Shown piece after piece: positions 24,201 to 34,083 of a stretch of DNA of 64,000 nucleotides (position 1 is the first letter of the stretch; every line of letters starts with the position of its first letter). A model generated the notes under the pieces. It made no database searches. It was not told where the DNA came from and worked only from the letters and a program-made list of their open reading frames with translations. The DNA is from Streptantibioticus rubrisoli (lineage in GTDB: Bacteria > Actinomycetota > Actinomycetes > Streptomycetales > Streptomycetaceae). Both the position numbers and the translations under genes were made by a program. Where the stretch lies: positions 1-64,000 of the forward strand of contig NZ_JANFNH010000013.1 of the NCBI RefSeq assembly GCF_024436055.1, written 5' to 3'.

Positions 24201-27200
24201 GCATGCTGCTGGTGGAGCGGTTGTCGGACGCCCAGCGCCACGGTCATCCGGTGTTGGCGGTCGTGCGCGGTAGTGCGGTCAACCAGGACGGTGCGAGCAA
24301 CGGGCTTACGGCGCCGAATGGTCCATCCCAGCAGCGTGTGATTCGGCAGGCGTTGGCGAACGCCCGGTTGACCGCGGCCGATGTGGATGTGGTGGAGGCG
24401 CACGGTACGGGCACCACGTTGGGTGATCCGATCGAGGCGCAGGCGCTGCTGGCCACGTATGGGCAGCAGCGGGCGGACGGCGAGCCGTTGTGGCTGGGGT
24501 CCATCAAGTCCAACTTCGGCCATACCCAGGCGGCCGCTGGTGTTGCCGGTGTGATCAAGATGGTGATGGCGATGCGGCATGGTGTGTTGCCGCAGACGCT
24601 GCACATTGACCAGCCGTCCCAGCATGTCGACTGGTCGGCAGGTGCGGTGGAGTTGCTGACCGAGGCGCGTCAGTGGCCGCGGACCGGGCGCCCGCGCCGG
24701 GCCGCCGTCTCCTCGTTCGGCATCAGCGGTACGAACGCGCACACCATCATCGAGCAGGCACCGACCGTCGCGGACGACGGCGTTGCCGCGTCGGTGACGC
24801 TGCCGGTGCTGCCGGTGGTGCTGTCCGGTAAGAGCGAGGAGGCGCTGCGCGCGCAGGCGGAGCGGCTGCGGTCCCGGGTTGCCGATAAGGACCTGGAACT
24901 GGTCGACGCGGCCTATTCGTTGGCGACGACCCGTGCGGCGTTGGAGCACCGGGCGGCGTTGACCGTCAACGATCGCGATGAGCTGCTGCGCGGACTGGAT
25001 GCGGTGGCGGCGGGTGCCGACGCCTTCGGGGCGGCCCGGGGCACGGCGGACGGCCGGGGCAAGGTGGCGTTCCTGTTCACCGGTCAGGGCAGTCAGCGGC
25101 TGGGGATGGGCCGGGAGCTGTACGAGGCCTATCCGGTCTTCGCCGAGGCGTTGGATGCGGTGTGTGAGCGGTTTGAGGTGCCGCTGCGGGACGTGTTGTT
25201 CGGCACTGATGGTGATGTGCTGGATCAGACGGCTTATACGCAGCCTGCGTTGTTCGCGGTTGAGGTGGCGTTGTTCCGGTTGGTGGAGTCGTGGGGGCTG
25301 CGGCCTGACTTCCTGGCTGGGCATTCGATTGGTGAGTTGGTGGCGGCGCATGTGGCGGGTGTGCTGTCGCTGGATGATGCGTGTGCGTTGGTGGCGGCTC
25401 GTGGTCGTTTGATGCAGGAGCTGCCGGGTGGCGGTGCGATGGTGGCGGTGCAGGCGTCCGAGGACGAGGTTGCGCCGCTGCTGGTTGAGGGCGTGAGCAT
25501 TGCTGCGATCAACGGACCGTTGTCGGTGGTGATCGCGGGTGACGAGTCGGCCGTGTTGGAGATCGCTGCCGGTTTTGAGGCGCAGGGGCGTAAGACCAAG
25601 CGGTTGACCGTCAGTCACGCGTTCCACTCGCCGCACATGGACGGCATGTTGGAGGCGTTCCGCGAGGTGGCGTCGGGGCTGGCGTTCGACGCGCCGCGTA
25701 TCCCGATCGTTTCCAACCTCACCGGCGCCCTGGTCACCGCCGAGGAGATCCGCGACCCCGACTTCTGGGTCCGGCACGTGCGCGAGGCCGTCCGATTCCT
25801 CGACGGCGTAAAGGCGTTGGCGGCCGAGGGCGTGACGACATACGTGGAACTCGGCCCGGACGGCGTGCTGTCCGCCATGGCGCAGGAGTGCGTGGAAGGC
25901 GCCGTGTTCGCCCCCGTACTGCGCGGCGGCCGCCCTGAGCCGGAAACCCTCACCGCCGCCGTCGGCCATGCGTACGCCAACGGCGCCTCCGTTGACTGGC
26001 AGGCGTACTTCGCGAACACCGGCGCGCGCCGCGTTGACCTGCCCACGTATGCCTTCCAGCGCCGCGCCTACTGGCCTCGTCCGGCTGACGGTCCGGGTGC
26101 CGGTGATGCCGCTGGTCTTGGGCTGGTGGCGGCCGACCATCCGCTGTTGGGAGCCTCGGTCTCGCTGGCGGACGACGACACTCTGGTGTTCACGGGCCGA
26201 CTGTCGCTGCGTACGCACCCGTGGCTGGCCGATCACACCGTGATGGGCACGGTGCTGCTGCCCGGCACGGCGTTCGTGGAGCTTGTGACGCATGCCGGAG
26301 ACCAGGTGGGCTGTGACCACCTGGAGGAACTCACCCTCGAAGCGCCGCTCACCCTGCCCGAGAACGGTGCGGTGGGGATACAGCTGGTACTCGGCGCGCC
26401 GGATGACTCCGGGCGTCGTGAGGTGTCCCTCTACTCCCGGTTCGAGGATGAGCCGTGGGTGCGGCATGCCAGTGGTGTGTTGGGGGTTGCCGGGCGTGTG
26501 GCGGAGTTTGACTTTGGTGTGTGGCCTCCGGTGGGGGCTGAGGTTGTTGGTGTGGGTGGGTTGTATGAGGGGTTGGCGGATGCTGGTCTTTCGTATGGTC
26601 CGGTCTTCCGTGGGGTGAGTGGGGCTTGGCGTCGGGGTGGGGAGGTTTTCGCCGAGGTTGAGTTGGGGGAGGAGCAGCGGTCGCGGGCTGGTGCGTATGG
26701 TCTGCATCCGGCGTTGTTGGATGCGGCGTTGCATGTGGTGGGGTTGGGTGGTTTCTTCGCTGACGGTGGTGCGCGGTTGCCGTTCGCGTGGAGTGGTGTG
26801 TCGTTGCATGCCGTGGGTGCTTCGGTGCTGCGGGTGCGGGTGTCGGCGGTTGGGCCGGACGCGGTGTCGTTGGCGGTGGCTGATGGTGCTGGGCGGCCGG
26901 TGGCGTCGGTTGAGTCGCTGGTGTTGCGGGGTGTGTCGGCCGAGCAGGTACGGCGGGTCCGGCACGAGTCACTGTTCCGGGTCGAGTGGACCGAACTGCC
27001 GGTTGCGGAGACTGCCGAGCGGCCGATGTACACCTTGCTTGGCCCTGAGGGCCTGGCCGGGCTGGCAACTCCGGTGCCTGCCACCGTGGTTGTCGACGCC
27101 TCCACGGAGGGCCTGACTTCCGCCGGGGATGTGCACTTCGCGACCCAGCGGGCGCTGGTGTTGCTCCAGGAGTGGCTCGCAAACGAGCGCTTCGCGGACG

Positions 27201-30200
27201 CACGGCTGGTGTTCGTCACGCACGGTCCGGACGACCTGGCGGGGGCGGCGGTAAGGGGCCTGGTGCGCTCGGCGCAGTCGGAGAACCCGGGCCGGTTCGC
27301 CATGGTCGACCTCGACCCGTCCGCGCCGGAGCTCGATCCAGCACTGCTTGCGCTACCAGAACCGGAGCTGGCCGTTCGCGACGGCCGCGCCATGGCCCCG
27401 AGGCTGACCCGGGTCACCACGGGCAGCGCCGCCGATGTACGGCCGTACGACCCCGAAGGCACGGTGCTGATCACCGGTGCGACCGGCACTCTGGGCGGGC
27501 TTGTCGCCCGGCATCTGGTGGCCGAGCGCGGGGTGCGGCGTCTGGTGCTGGTCAGCCGTCGGGGTGCTCAGGCCGAGGGTGCCGCTGAACTGGCTGACGA
27601 GTTGGCGGGTTTGGGTGCGGATGTCGTGTGGGCGGCCTGTGATGTGGCCGATCGGGAGGTGGTGGCGGAGGTACTGGCCGCGATCCCGGCCGAGCACCCG
27701 CTGACCGCCGTGATCCACACCGCTGGTGTGCTGGACGACGGCATAGTCGAGTCGCTCACCCCGGAGCGGGTCAGCGATGTTCTGCGGCCGAAGGTGGATG
27801 CGGCGCTCAATCTGCATGAGCTGACTCGCGGGTGTGAGCTGTCGGCGTTTGTGTTGTTCTCCTCGGCGGCCGGTGTGTTCGGTAACGCGGGGCAGGGCAA
27901 CTACGCGGCGGCGAACGCGTTCCTCGATGCCCTCGCCCAGCACCGGCGGGCCCAGGGGCTGCCCGCGGTCTCGCTGGCCTGGGGGCTGTGGGCCGACGAG
28001 GGCGGCATGGCCGGTGAACTCGGCGAGGCGGACCTGGACCGGATGAACCGTGGCGGCGTCTTCGCCCTGAGCGCCACCGAGGGCCTCGAACTCCTCGACG
28101 AAGCCCACGGATTGGGCGACGAAGCACTCCTGGTACCCCTGCGGCTGGACACCGCCGCACTGCGCGGCAGCGCCTCCATACCGCCGCTGCTGCGCACACT
28201 GGCAGGACCGGCCGCTCGCAGGACCGCGCAGAGCGCGGAACGCCACAACTCGCTGGCGCAGCGGCTCGCCGCCCTCCCGAGCGGGGAGCAGAGCGCCGAG
28301 CTGCTGGCGTTGGTACGCACCCAGGTTGCCGCAGTGCTGGGCTACTCGGACGCTGACGAGGTCGGACCTGACCGCTCCTTCCGTGAGCTGGGCTTCGACT
28401 CGCTGAGTGCGGTCGAGCTGCGCAACCGGCTGGGCGCCGCAACCGCTCTGCGGCTGCCCGCGACGTTGGTGTTCGACTACCCGACCCCGACCGTGCTCGC
28501 CGGGTTCCTGCATACCGAGGTACTGGGTGCGGCCCCGACAACGGCGGACGACACCGTGCCGGTCGTGGTGGCCGACGACGAGCCGATCGCCATCGTCGGC
28601 CTGGGTTGCCGCTACCCCGGTGGTGTGGAAACCCCAGAGGACCTGTGGCGGCTTGTGATGGACGGCCGGGACGCCATCGGGGCGTTCCCCACCGACCGCG
28701 GCTGGAACCTGGACGCGCTGTACGACGCGGACCCGGACCGTTCCGGCACCAGCTATGCCCGCGAGGGTGGCTTCGTCGATGACGCGGCCGGGTTCGATCC
28801 GGCGTTCTTCGGGATCAGCCCGCGCGAGGCGGTGGCGATGGATCCGCAGCAGCGGCTGCTGCTGGAGACCTCTTGGGAAGCGTTCGAGCGCGCCGGTATC
28901 GACCCGGAGATGATGCGCGGTAGCCGTACCGGTGTGTTCGCGGGCGTGATGTACCACGACTACGCCTCTCGGCTGCCGGTGCTCCCGGAGGGCGTCGAAG
29001 GCTTCCTCGGCACCGGCAACGCGGCGAGCGTGATCTCGGGCCGACTCGCGTACACCTTCGGGCTTGAAGGCCCGGCGGTGACCGTTGACACGGCGTGCTC
29101 GTCGTCGCTGGTGGCGCTGCATCTGGCGGTGCAGGCGCTGCGCAACGGTGAGTGCGAGCTGGCGCTGGCCGGTGGCGTGACGGTGATGGCGACACCGGCA
29201 CCCTTCGTGGAGTTCAGCCGTCAGCGTGGTTTGGCGGCGGACGGCCGGTGCAAGGCGTTCTCGGCGGATGCGGACGGTACGGCGTGGGGTGAGGGCGTGG
29301 GCATGCTGCTGGTGGAGCGGTTGTCGGACGCGCGGAGGAACGGGCATCCGGTGCTGGCGGTCGTGCGCGGTAGTGCGGTCAACCAGGATGGTGCGAGCAA
29401 TGGGTTGACGGCGCCGAATGGTCCGTCGCAGCAGCGGGTGATTCGGCAGGCGTTGGCGAACGCGCGGTTGACCGCTGCTGATGTGGATGTGGTGGAGGCG
29501 CACGGTACGGGCACCACGTTGGGTGATCCGATCGAGGCGCAGGCGCTGCTGGCCACCTACGGGCGCGAACACGGCGATGACCAGCCGTTGTGGCTGGGGT
29601 CCATCAAGTCCAACTTCGGTCATACGCAGGCCGCCGCTGGTGTTGCCGGGATCATCAAGATGGTTATGGCGATGCGGCACGGTGTGCTGCCGAAGACCCT
29701 GCACGTGGACCAGCCGACGCCGCATGTCGACTGGTCGGCGGGTGCGGTGGAGTTGCTGACCGAGGCGCGTCAGTGGCCGCGGACCGGGCGTCCGCGTCGG
29801 GCCGCCGTGTCGTCGTTCGGCTTCAGCGGTACGAACGCGCACACCATCATCGAGCAGGCACCGACCGTCGCGGATGACGGTGTCGCCGCGTCGGTGACGC
29901 TGCCGGTGCTGCCGGTGGTGCTGTCGGGGAAGAGCGAGGACGCGCTGCGCGCGCAAGCGGAGCGGCTGCGGTCCCGTGTCGCGGAGGATGAAGAACTTGA
30001 ACTGGCTGATGTGGCCTACTCGTTGGCGACCACGCGCACCGCACTGGACCGGCGTGCGGCGCTGATCGCCCGCGACCGGGACGAAGCACTGCGCGGTCTG
30101 GAGGCGTTGGCGGCAGGTGCCGATGCTCCTGGTGCCGTGCTGGGGAACGCTGGGGGAGGTAAGACCGCGTTCTTGTTCACTGGGCAGGGCAGTCAGCGGA

Positions 30201-33200
30201 TCGGTATGGGCCGGGAGCTGTACGAGACGTATCCGGTCTTCGCCGTGGCGTTGGATGCGGTGTGTGAGCGGTTTGATGTGCCGCTGCGGGATGTGATCTT
30301 CGGGGCTGATGGCGGCCTGCTGGATCAGACGGCTTACACGCAGCCTGCGTTGTTCGCGGTTGAGGTTGCCTTGTTCCGGCTCGTTGAGTCGTGGGGGCTG
30401 CGGCCTGACTTCCTGGCCGGGCACTCGATCGGTGAGGTGGTGGCGGCGCATGTTGCCGGTGTGCTGTCGCTGGATGACGCCTGCGCGTTGGTGGCGGCGC
30501 GTGGTCGTTTGATGCAGGAGCTGCCGGGCGGCGGTGCGATGGTGGCGGTGCAGGCCTCGGAGGACGAGGTTGCGCCACTGCTGGGCGACGGCGTGAGCAT
30601 TGCCGCGATCAACGGGCCCTCGTCGGTGGTGATCGCGGGCGATGAGCCGACGGTGTTGGAGATCGCCGCGGGCTTCGAGGCGCAGGGCCGTAAGACCAAG
30701 CGGCTGACCGTCAGCCACGCGTTCCACTCGCCGCACATGGACGGCATGCTGGACGCCTTCCGCGAGGTCGCCGTCAGCCTCACCTACCACGCCCCCCGCA
30801 TCCCCATCGTCTCCAACCTCACAGGCGCCCTGGTCACCGCCGAGGAGATCGGCACCCCCGACTTCTGGGTGCGGCACGTGCGCGAGGCCGTCCGGTTCCT
30901 CGACGGCATTCGCACCCTCGAAGAGCAGGGGGTAACGACATACGTCGAACTCGGCCCGGACGGTGTCCTGTCCGCCATGGCACAGGACTGCACGACGGCG
31001 GACGCGACCTTCACCCCCGTACTCCGGCAGGGCCGCGCCGAAGCCGAAACGGTGACCACCGCTCTGGCCCAGGTGCACGTCAACGGCGTCCCTGTCGACT
31101 GGAAGTCGTACTTCACCGGCACCGGCGCCCGCCGCGTGGACCTGCCCACGTACCCCTTCCAGCGCCAGCGCTACTGGCTGGAAGCCCCCGTCGGGCTGGT
31201 CGGTGATGTGGTCTCGGCGGGACTCGGCGAGGCGCGGCACCCGTTGCTGGGGGCGGCGGTCGAACTGCCGGATTCCGATGGGTTCTTGTTCACCGGGCGA
31301 CTCGGCCTCGACACCCACCCCTGGCTGGCCGATCACACTGTGTCCGGGACGGTGCTGGTGCCCGGCGCGGCGCTGGTGGAGCTGGCGATCCGGGCCGGGG
31401 ACCAGGTCGGCTGCGATGCCCTGGACGAACTCACCCTTGAGGCGCCGCTGGTGCTGTCGGAGCGTGGCGCGCTGCAACTCCGGCTCACTGTGGCCGAGCC
31501 CGACGAGACGGGCCGCCGCGCGCTGCACGTGTACTCCCGCCCGCAGGACGCGGACGGTGACGAGCCCTGGACACGGCACGCCAGCGGTGCGCTGACCCCG
31601 GGCTCGGGGCAGCCGACCGCGCTGGTGGAGTGGCCCCCCAGCGGTGCGGAGCGGGTGGCGGTCGATGGCCTCTACGACGATCTGGCCGCGATCGGCCTTG
31701 GCTACGGCCCGCTGTTCCAGGGCCTGAAGGCCGCCTGGCGGCGCGGCGACGAGGTGTACGCCGAAGTCACCATCGGCGATGAACAACGCGCTGAGGCAGG
31801 GCGGTTCGGACTGCACCCCGCGCTGCTGGACGCCGTGCTGCACGCGGTCAGCCTGGGTGACTTCTTCGCCGACAGCGCCGCAGGGGCCCGCCTTCCGTTC
31901 GCCTGGGACGGGGTACGGCTGCACGCCGAGGGTGCCTCAGCGCTGCGGGTTCGGGTGTCGGCGGCCGGAGCGGACGCGGTGGCGCTGACGGTGGCCGATG
32001 AGACGGGGCAGCCGGTGCTCTCGGTGGACTCGCTGGTGCTGCGCCCGCTGGCCGCCGACCAACTCGCCGCGGCACGCGCCGGAACGCGGTACCACCAGTC
32101 GCTGTTCCGCATCGACTGGTCCCCGCTGGCCACCTCGGCGGACGCCGTCGGGCACGGCCGTTGGGCAGTCATCGGCCGCGACGACCTGAAGCTGGGCACC
32201 GCACTGGAACTGGCGGGCGGACAGGTCGCCGGATACCGGGACCTGTCCGCACTGGCCGACGCGGTGGCCACCGGGGACCGTGCGCCGGACATCGTGTTCG
32301 TCTCCTACGTACCGGACCTCGCTGTCCGCGGTGGCATCGCGGAAGCGGCACACACCGCCACCGGCCAGGTGTTGGAGCTGCTGCGGGAGTGGCTGGCCGA
32401 CGAGCGGTTCGACTCCGGTGACTTCGCCGCCACCCGGCTCGCGGTGGTGACGCGCGGCGCGATGGCGGTGGACGCCGAGGAGGACGTGGACGACCTGGTG
32501 CACTCGGCCGTGTGGGGACTGGTGCGCTCGGCGCAGGCGGAGCATCCCGGCCGGTTCGTGCTGGTCGACCTCGACGGTGAGGACGCCTCGCTCCCGGAGC
32601 TGACGGCGGCGCTGACCGTGGACGCGTCCGACGAGCCGCAACTCGCCGTGCGCGCAGGCTCGGTGTACGCACCACGGCTGGCCCGGGTGGCGGCGGTCGA
32701 GGACGCACAGCTGCCGCAGTTGGACCCGGACGGCACGGTGCTGATCACCGGTGCGACCGGCACTCTGGGCGGGCTTGTCGCCCGGCATCTGGTGGCCGAG
32801 CGTGGGGTGCGGCGTCTGGTGCTGGTCAGCCGTCGGGGTGCTCAGGCCGAGGGTGCCGCTGAACTGGCTGACGAGTTGGCGGGGTTGGGTGCGGATGTCG
32901 TGTCGGCGGCTTGTGATGTGGCCGATCGGGAGGTGTTGGCGGAGGTGCTGGCCGCGATCCCGGCCGAGCACCCGCTGACCGCCGTGATCCACACCGCTGG
33001 TGTGCTGGACGACGGTGTTGTTGAGTCGCTGACGGCGGAGCGGGTCAGCCGGGTTCTGCGGCCGAAGGTGGATGCGGCGCTCAATCTGCATGAGCTGACT
33101 CGCGGGTGTGAGCTGTCGGCGTTTGTGTTGTTCTCCTCGGCGGCCGGTGTGTTCGGTAACGCGGGGCAGGGCAACTACGCGGCGGCGAACGCGTTCCTCG

Positions 33201-34066
33201 ATGCCCTCGCTCAGCACCGGCGGGCCCAGGGGCTGCCCGCGGTCTCGCTGGCGTGGGGGCTGTGGGCCGACGAGGGCGGCATGGCCGGTGAACTCGGCGG
33301 GGCGGACCTGGACCGGATGAACCGCGGCGGCATGGCCGCGCTGTCGGCCGCCGAGGGCCTCGCGCTGTTCGACACCGCCGGTGCGCTGCCCGACGGTCTG
33401 CTGCTGGCCGCCCGGCTCGACCTGGACGGCCTGCGCGCCCACGGCACCGTACCGCCGCTGCTGCGCGGTCTGATCCGCGCACCGCGCCGCCGCACGGCGG
33501 GTGGCGGTGCGTTGGCGGCCGGTGCGGCAACCAGCCTCGCCGAGCGGCTGGCCGCGCTGCCCGCGGCCGAGCGGGAACGGGTGCTGCTGGACCTGGTGCG
33601 CACCCAGGTGGCCGGTGTGCTGGGGCACGACGGCGCGGCGGCCGTCGAACCGGGCGCCGCATTCAAGGAGTTGGGCTTCGACTCCCTGACCGCCGTCGAA
33701 CTCCGCAACCGCTTGGGCGCCGCCACCGGACTCAGGCTCGCCGCCACGCTGATCTTCGACTACCCGACGCCCACCGCACTGGCCGAACACCTTCGTAGCG
33801 CCCTGCCGCTCACCGAAGGCCCGACCGTGTTCGACGAACTCGACCGGCTGGAAGCCACGTTGGCCGAGATCTGCTCCGGCGAGGCGAACGCGGACGGGGT
33901 CAACCGGGACCGCGTGACCATGCGGCTGCGGACCCTGATGGCCAAGTGGCAGGAGGCGCAGGACGCGACCGGCGACGGTGCCTCCGATGACGACGACCAC
34001 GACCTCGACACAGCCACAGATGACGAGCTTTTCGACCTGCTTGACGACGAGCTGGGCTCGTCCTGA
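18203..34066 (+). CDS. Modular type I PKS, gene C: three modules M5-M7, all DH-KR
   Basis: A 5287-residue protein with an N-terminal docking helix ([18 protein letters not shown]...). M5: KS 34, AT 562, DH 921, KR core 1385, ACP Ser about 1700. M6: KS 1759, AT 2288, DH 2646, KR core 3086, ACP Ser about 3400. M7: KS 3459, AT 3988, DH 4346, KR core 4844, ACP Ser about 5161. A strongly acidic docking tail (about 5205-5287) ends [11 protein letters not shown]. All KS, AT, DH, KR and ACP catalytic residues are present; all ATs are of the GHSIGE/HAFH malonyl type. With M3 and M4 this gives five consecutive double-bond-forming modules. The three modules share blocks of near-identical DNA (DH of M5/M6, AT of M5/M6, KR of M6/M7, KS of M6/M7), so the gene looks as if it grew and was homogenised by internal recombination. 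Confidence 0.96.
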   Translation: MVNEEKYLDYLKRATTDLREARRRLREVEERDQEPIAVVAMSCRYPGDVHSPEDLWQLVASGGDAVSGYPQDRGWGTDVLYDPEPDADGNTVPYRREGGFLRDAAEFDPAFFGISPREAVAMDPQQRLLLETSWEAFERAGIDPTTLRGSRTGVFAGVMYHDYAARLFTVPEEVEGFLGNGSSGSIASGRVAYTFGLEGPAVTIDTACSSSLVAVHLAAQALRSGECALALAGGVTVMSTPGTFTEFSRQRGLALDGRCKSFAQAADGTGWGEGAGMLLLERLSDARKNGHQVLALVRGSAINQDGASSGLTAPNGPSQQRVIRQALANARLSTTHIDVVEAHGTGTTLGDPIEAQALLATYGQGRPEGQPLWLGSIKSNVGHTQAAAGVAGIIKMVMAMRHGILPKTLHVDEPTHNVDWTKGAVELLTESREWPQTGRPRRAAVSSFGISGTNAHTVLEQAPEEDATDAERRTALPVWPLSAKTPDALREQARRLLAQVTAHPEVATADVGYSLATGRAAFEHRAVVVAGERNGFLTALQALADGRPAAGAIKGRVKRGKLAILFTGQGSQRLGMGRELYEAYPVFAEALDAVCERFDVPLRDVLFGTDGDVLDQTAYTQPALFAVEVALFRLVESWGLRPDFLAGHSIGELVAAHVAGVLSLDDACALVAARGRLMQELPGGGAMVAVQAAEDEVAPLLGEGVSIAAINGPTSVVIAGDEAAVLEIAERFEQQGRKTKRLTVSHAFHSPHMDGMLEAFREVASGLAFNAPRIPIVSNLTGALVTAEEICDPDFWVRHVREAVRFLDGIRALEAEGVTTYVELGPDGVLSAMAQECVADIDGKAFLPVLRSGRPEGEALATALAEAHVRGVPLAWDEVFAGTGAQRVDLPTYAFQRETYWLDAGYPTGDVTAAGLGAADHPLLGAAVALADTDGFLYTGRLALDTHPWLADHTVMDTVLLPGTAFVELAIRAGDQVGCDHLEELTLEAPLTLPENGAVGIQLVLGAPDDSGRREVSLYSRFEDEPWVRHASGVLGVAGRVAEFDFGVWPPVGAEVVGVGGLYEGLADAGLSYGPVFRGVSGAWRRGGEVFAEVELGEEQRSRAGAYGLHPALLDAALHVVGLGGFFADGGARLPFAWSGVSLHAVGASVLRVRVSAVGPDAVSLAVADGAGRPVASVESLVLRGVSAEQVRRVRHESLFRVEWTNLPAPQAVPAGQWALLGTEDEDLTAGLPVQRFTDLAELVAAVDSGSVAAPDVVLAPQTRAGTVTEATEQALDLVRSWLAVERLADSRLVFVTRGAVAAAADEAVNDLTHAAVWGLVRSAQSEHPDRFILVDLDGPGTLLPAACASEEPEVAVRDGALRAPRLVRVTTGGAADVPPYDPDGTVLITGATGTLGGLVARHLVAEHGVRHLLLVSRRGATAEGAAELGAALAESGAKVTWAACDAADRAALAEVLAAIPAEHPLTAVIHTAGVLDDGVIESLTPDRIRNVLRPKTEAALNLHDLTRDCDLSAFVLFSSAAGVFGSPGQANYAAANTFLDALAHHRRAQGLPAVSLAWGLWDTDGGMAGGLDEADVNRMNRSGVQGLSADEGCQLLDAAVALGEPLLVPTRLDLATLRANAVTGAVPPLLRGLVRTPARRTAEAADRSALAQSLVGLTEAERERVLLDLVRTHVAAVLGHDSVHTVEPDRAFKELGFDSLTAVELRNRLGAETGMRLPATLIFDHPTSLVLARHLHAEITGTQGTPGAAVTAAGAAADEPIAIVAMSCRFPGGVTTPEELWQAVAEGRDGITTFPTNRGWDVDALYHPDPDHPGTSYTREGGFLHDAGDFDPTFFGISPREALATDPQQRLLLETTWEAFERAGIDPATLRGSRTGVFAGVMYHDYAAVLENTPDAIEGSLGSGGTGSIVSGRVSYTFGLEGPAVTIDTACSSSLVALHLAVQALRNGECELALAGGVTVMATPGTFVGFSRQRGLAADGRCKAFSADADGTGWSEGVGMLLVERLSDAQRHGHPVLAVVRGSAVNQDGASNGLTAPNGPSQQRVIRQALANARLTAADVDVVEAHGTGTTLGDPIEAQALLATYGQQRADGEPLWLGSIKSNFGHTQAAAGVAGVIKMVMAMRHGVLPQTLHIDQPSQHVDWSAGAVELLTEARQWPRTGRPRRAAVSSFGISGTNAHTIIEQAPTVADDGVAASVTLPVLPVVLSGKSEEALRAQAERLRSRVADKDLELVDAAYSLATTRAALEHRAALTVNDRDELLRGLDAVAAGADAFGAARGTADGRGKVAFLFTGQGSQRLGMGRELYEAYPVFAEALDAVCERFEVPLRDVLFGTDGDVLDQTAYTQPALFAVEVALFRLVESWGLRPDFLAGHSIGELVAAHVAGVLSLDDACALVAARGRLMQELPGGGAMVAVQASEDEVAPLLVEGVSIAAINGPLSVVIAGDESAVLEIAAGFEAQGRKTKRLTVSHAFHSPHMDGMLEAFREVASGLAFDAPRIPIVSNLTGALVTAEEIRDPDFWVRHVREAVRFLDGVKALAAEGVTTYVELGPDGVLSAMAQECVEGAVFAPVLRGGRPEPETLTAAVGHAYANGASVDWQAYFANTGARRVDLPTYAFQRRAYWPRPADGPGAGDAAGLGLVAADHPLLGASVSLADDDTLVFTGRLSLRTHPWLADHTVMGTVLLPGTAFVELVTHAGDQVGCDHLEELTLEAPLTLPENGAVGIQLVLGAPDDSGRREVSLYSRFEDEPWVRHASGVLGVAGRVAEFDFGVWPPVGAEVVGVGGLYEGLADAGLSYGPVFRGVSGAWRRGGEVFAEVELGEEQRSRAGAYGLHPALLDAALHVVGLGGFFADGGARLPFAWSGVSLHAVGASVLRVRVSAVGPDAVSLAVADGAGRPVASVESLVLRGVSAEQVRRVRHESLFRVEWTELPVAETAERPMYTLLGPEGLAGLATPVPATVVVDASTEGLTSAGDVHFATQRALVLLQEWLANERFADARLVFVTHGPDDLAGAAVRGLVRSAQSENPGRFAMVDLDPSAPELDPALLALPEPELAVRDGRAMAPRLTRVTTGSAADVRPYDPEGTVLITGATGTLGGLVARHLVAERGVRRLVLVSRRGAQAEGAAELADELAGLGADVVWAACDVADREVVAEVLAAIPAEHPLTAVIHTAGVLDDGIVESLTPERVSDVLRPKVDAALNLHELTRGCELSAFVLFSSAAGVFGNAGQGNYAAANAFLDALAQHRRAQGLPAVSLAWGLWADEGGMAGELGEADLDRMNRGGVFALSATEGLELLDEAHGLGDEALLVPLRLDTAALRGSASIPPLLRTLAGPAARRTAQSAERHNSLAQRLAALPSGEQSAELLALVRTQVAAVLGYSDADEVGPDRSFRELGFDSLSAVELRNRLGAATALRLPATLVFDYPTPTVLAGFLHTEVLGAAPTTADDTVPVVVADDEPIAIVGLGCRYPGGVETPEDLWRLVMDGRDAIGAFPTDRGWNLDALYDADPDRSGTSYAREGGFVDDAAGFDPAFFGISPREAVAMDPQQRLLLETSWEAFERAGIDPEMMRGSRTGVFAGVMYHDYASRLPVLPEGVEGFLGTGNAASVISGRLAYTFGLEGPAVTVDTACSSSLVALHLAVQALRNGECELALAGGVTVMATPAPFVEFSRQRGLAADGRCKAFSADADGTAWGEGVGMLLVERLSDARRNGHPVLAVVRGSAVNQDGASNGLTAPNGPSQQRVIRQALANARLTAADVDVVEAHGTGTTLGDPIEAQALLATYGREHGDDQPLWLGSIKSNFGHTQAAAGVAGIIKMVMAMRHGVLPKTLHVDQPTPHVDWSAGAVELLTEARQWPRTGRPRRAAVSSFGFSGTNAHTIIEQAPTVADDGVAASVTLPVLPVVLSGKSEDALRAQAERLRSRVAEDEELELADVAYSLATTRTALDRRAALIARDRDEALRGLEALAAGADAPGAVLGNAGGGKTAFLFTGQGSQRIGMGRELYETYPVFAVALDAVCERFDVPLRDVIFGADGGLLDQTAYTQPALFAVEVALFRLVESWGLRPDFLAGHSIGEVVAAHVAGVLSLDDACALVAARGRLMQELPGGGAMVAVQASEDEVAPLLGDGVSIAAINGPSSVVIAGDEPTVLEIAAGFEAQGRKTKRLTVSHAFHSPHMDGMLDAFREVAVSLTYHAPRIPIVSNLTGALVTAEEIGTPDFWVRHVREAVRFLDGIRTLEEQGVTTYVELGPDGVLSAMAQDCTTADATFTPVLRQGRAEAETVTTALAQVHVNGVPVDWKSYFTGTGARRVDLPTYPFQRQRYWLEAPVGLVGDVVSAGLGEARHPLLGAAVELPDSDGFLFTGRLGLDTHPWLADHTVSGTVLVPGAALVELAIRAGDQVGCDALDELTLEAPLVLSERGALQLRLTVAEPDETGRRALHVYSRPQDADGDEPWTRHASGALTPGSGQPTALVEWPPSGAERVAVDGLYDDLAAIGLGYGPLFQGLKAAWRRGDEVYAEVTIGDEQRAEAGRFGLHPALLDAVLHAVSLGDFFADSAAGARLPFAWDGVRLHAEGASALRVRVSAAGADAVALTVADETGQPVLSVDSLVLRPLAADQLAAARAGTRYHQSLFRIDWSPLATSADAVGHGRWAVIGRDDLKLGTALELAGGQVAGYRDLSALADAVATGDRAPDIVFVSYVPDLAVRGGIAEAAHTATGQVLELLREWLADERFDSGDFAATRLAVVTRGAMAVDAEEDVDDLVHSAVWGLVRSAQAEHPGRFVLVDLDGEDASLPELTAALTVDASDEPQLAVRAGSVYAPRLARVAAVEDAQLPQLDPDGTVLITGATGTLGGLVARHLVAERGVRRLVLVSRRGAQAEGAAELADELAGLGADVVSAACDVADREVLAEVLAAIPAEHPLTAVIHTAGVLDDGVVESLTAERVSRVLRPKVDAALNLHELTRGCELSAFVLFSSAAGVFGNAGQGNYAAANAFLDALAQHRRAQGLPAVSLAWGLWADEGGMAGELGGADLDRMNRGGMAALSAAEGLALFDTAGALPDGLLLAARLDLDGLRAHGTVPPLLRGLIRAPRRRTAGGGALAAGAATSLAERLAALPAAERERVLLDLVRTQVAGVLGHDGAAAVEPGAAFKELGFDSLTAVELRNRLGAATGLRLAATLIFDYPTPTALAEHLRSALPLTEGPTVFDELDRLEATLAEICSGEANADGVNRDRVTMRLRTLMAKWQEAQDATGDGASDDDDHDLDTATDDELFDLLDDELGSS
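19900..20255 (+). repeat. Near-identical AT block, copy in M5 (partner 25078-25433 in M6)
   Basis: About 355 bp of the AT coding region, from GQGSQ through GHSIGE to the RGRLMQEL segment, differs from the M6 AT at only about six bases by eye (offset 5178). The segment is rich in T-ending codons compared with its flanks. Confidence 0.75.
21119..21804 (+). repeat. 686-bp near-perfect DNA repeat in DH, copy 1 (M5)
   Basis: This stretch matches 26294-26979 with a constant offset of 5175 and, by eye, a single mismatch (a C/G change near 21149). It covers most of the dehydratase after the active-site His, including the catalytic Asp, and runs into the start of the KR structural half. The sequences on both sides diverge abruptly. 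Confidence 0.9.
24085..24880 (+). repeat. Patchy near-identical KS 3' half, copy in M6 (partner 29185-29980 in M7)
   Basis: From the FSRQRGL segment of the KS to the KS-AT linker, M6 and M7 run in parallel at a constant offset of 5100 with long identical stretches broken by small clusters of differences. Even the linker, normally variable, is almost the same ([20 protein letters not shown] in both). Confidence 0.65.
26294..26979 (+). repeat. 686-bp near-perfect DNA repeat in DH, copy 2 (M6)
   Basis: Partner of 21119-21804. The DH active-site His segment lies just upstream and is not part of the repeat: M5 has HTVMDTV and M6 HTVMGTV. So the two DHs share their body but differ in the first motif. 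Confidence 0.9.
27458..28056 (+). repeat. Near-identical KR core, copy in M6 (partner 32732-33330 in M7)
   Basis: About 599 bp covering the whole catalytic half of the KR match M7 at offset 5274 with scattered single-base changes only. The match begins at the GTVLITG motif and ends about 20 codons after the LAWGLW motif. Confidence 0.8.
28577..33800 (+). other. Module M7: KS-AT(malonyl)-DH-KR-ACP
   Basis: KS from 28577, Cys 29096-29098; AT from 30164 with Ser 30425-30427 and HAFH at 30716; DH 31238-32095 with His 31334-31336 in [10 protein letters not shown] and Asp 31829-31831; KR core 32732-33285 with Ser 33137-33139 and Tyr 33176-33178; ACP Ser 33683-33685. The AT signature is GHSIGEVV, slightly off the usual GHSIGEL(V/A). 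Last of the five consecutive double-bond modules. Confidence 0.9.
32732..33330 (+). repeat. Near-identical KR core, copy in M7
   Basis: Partner of 27458-28056. The structural halves of the two KRs just upstream are clearly different in sequence and length, so the similarity is confined to the catalytic core. Confidence 0.8.
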
Positions 34067-34083
34067 GAAAGGACCCCTAGGCG
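34067..34083 (+). promoter_or_regulatory. C-D junction with strong ribosome binding site
   Basis: Only 17 bp separate the stop of gene C from the ATG of gene D, and GAAAGGA (34067-34073) is a good Shine-Dalgarno sequence 10 nt before the ATG. Co-transcription and probably translational coupling are implied. Confidence 0.75.

Larger units (their letters stand above)
23477..28520 (+). other. Module M6: KS-AT(malonyl)-DH-KR-ACP
   Basis: KS from 23477, Cys 23996-23998; AT from 25064 with Ser 25325-25327 and HAFH at 25616; DH 26138-26990 with His 26234-26236 in [10 protein letters not shown] and Asp at 26720; KR core 27458-28010 with Ser 27863-27865 and Tyr 27902-27904; ACP Ser 28400-28402. The KS has ALATDPQQR where the other modules have (A/S/G)MDPQQR or similar. 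Predicted outcome is a double bond. Confidence 0.9.
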
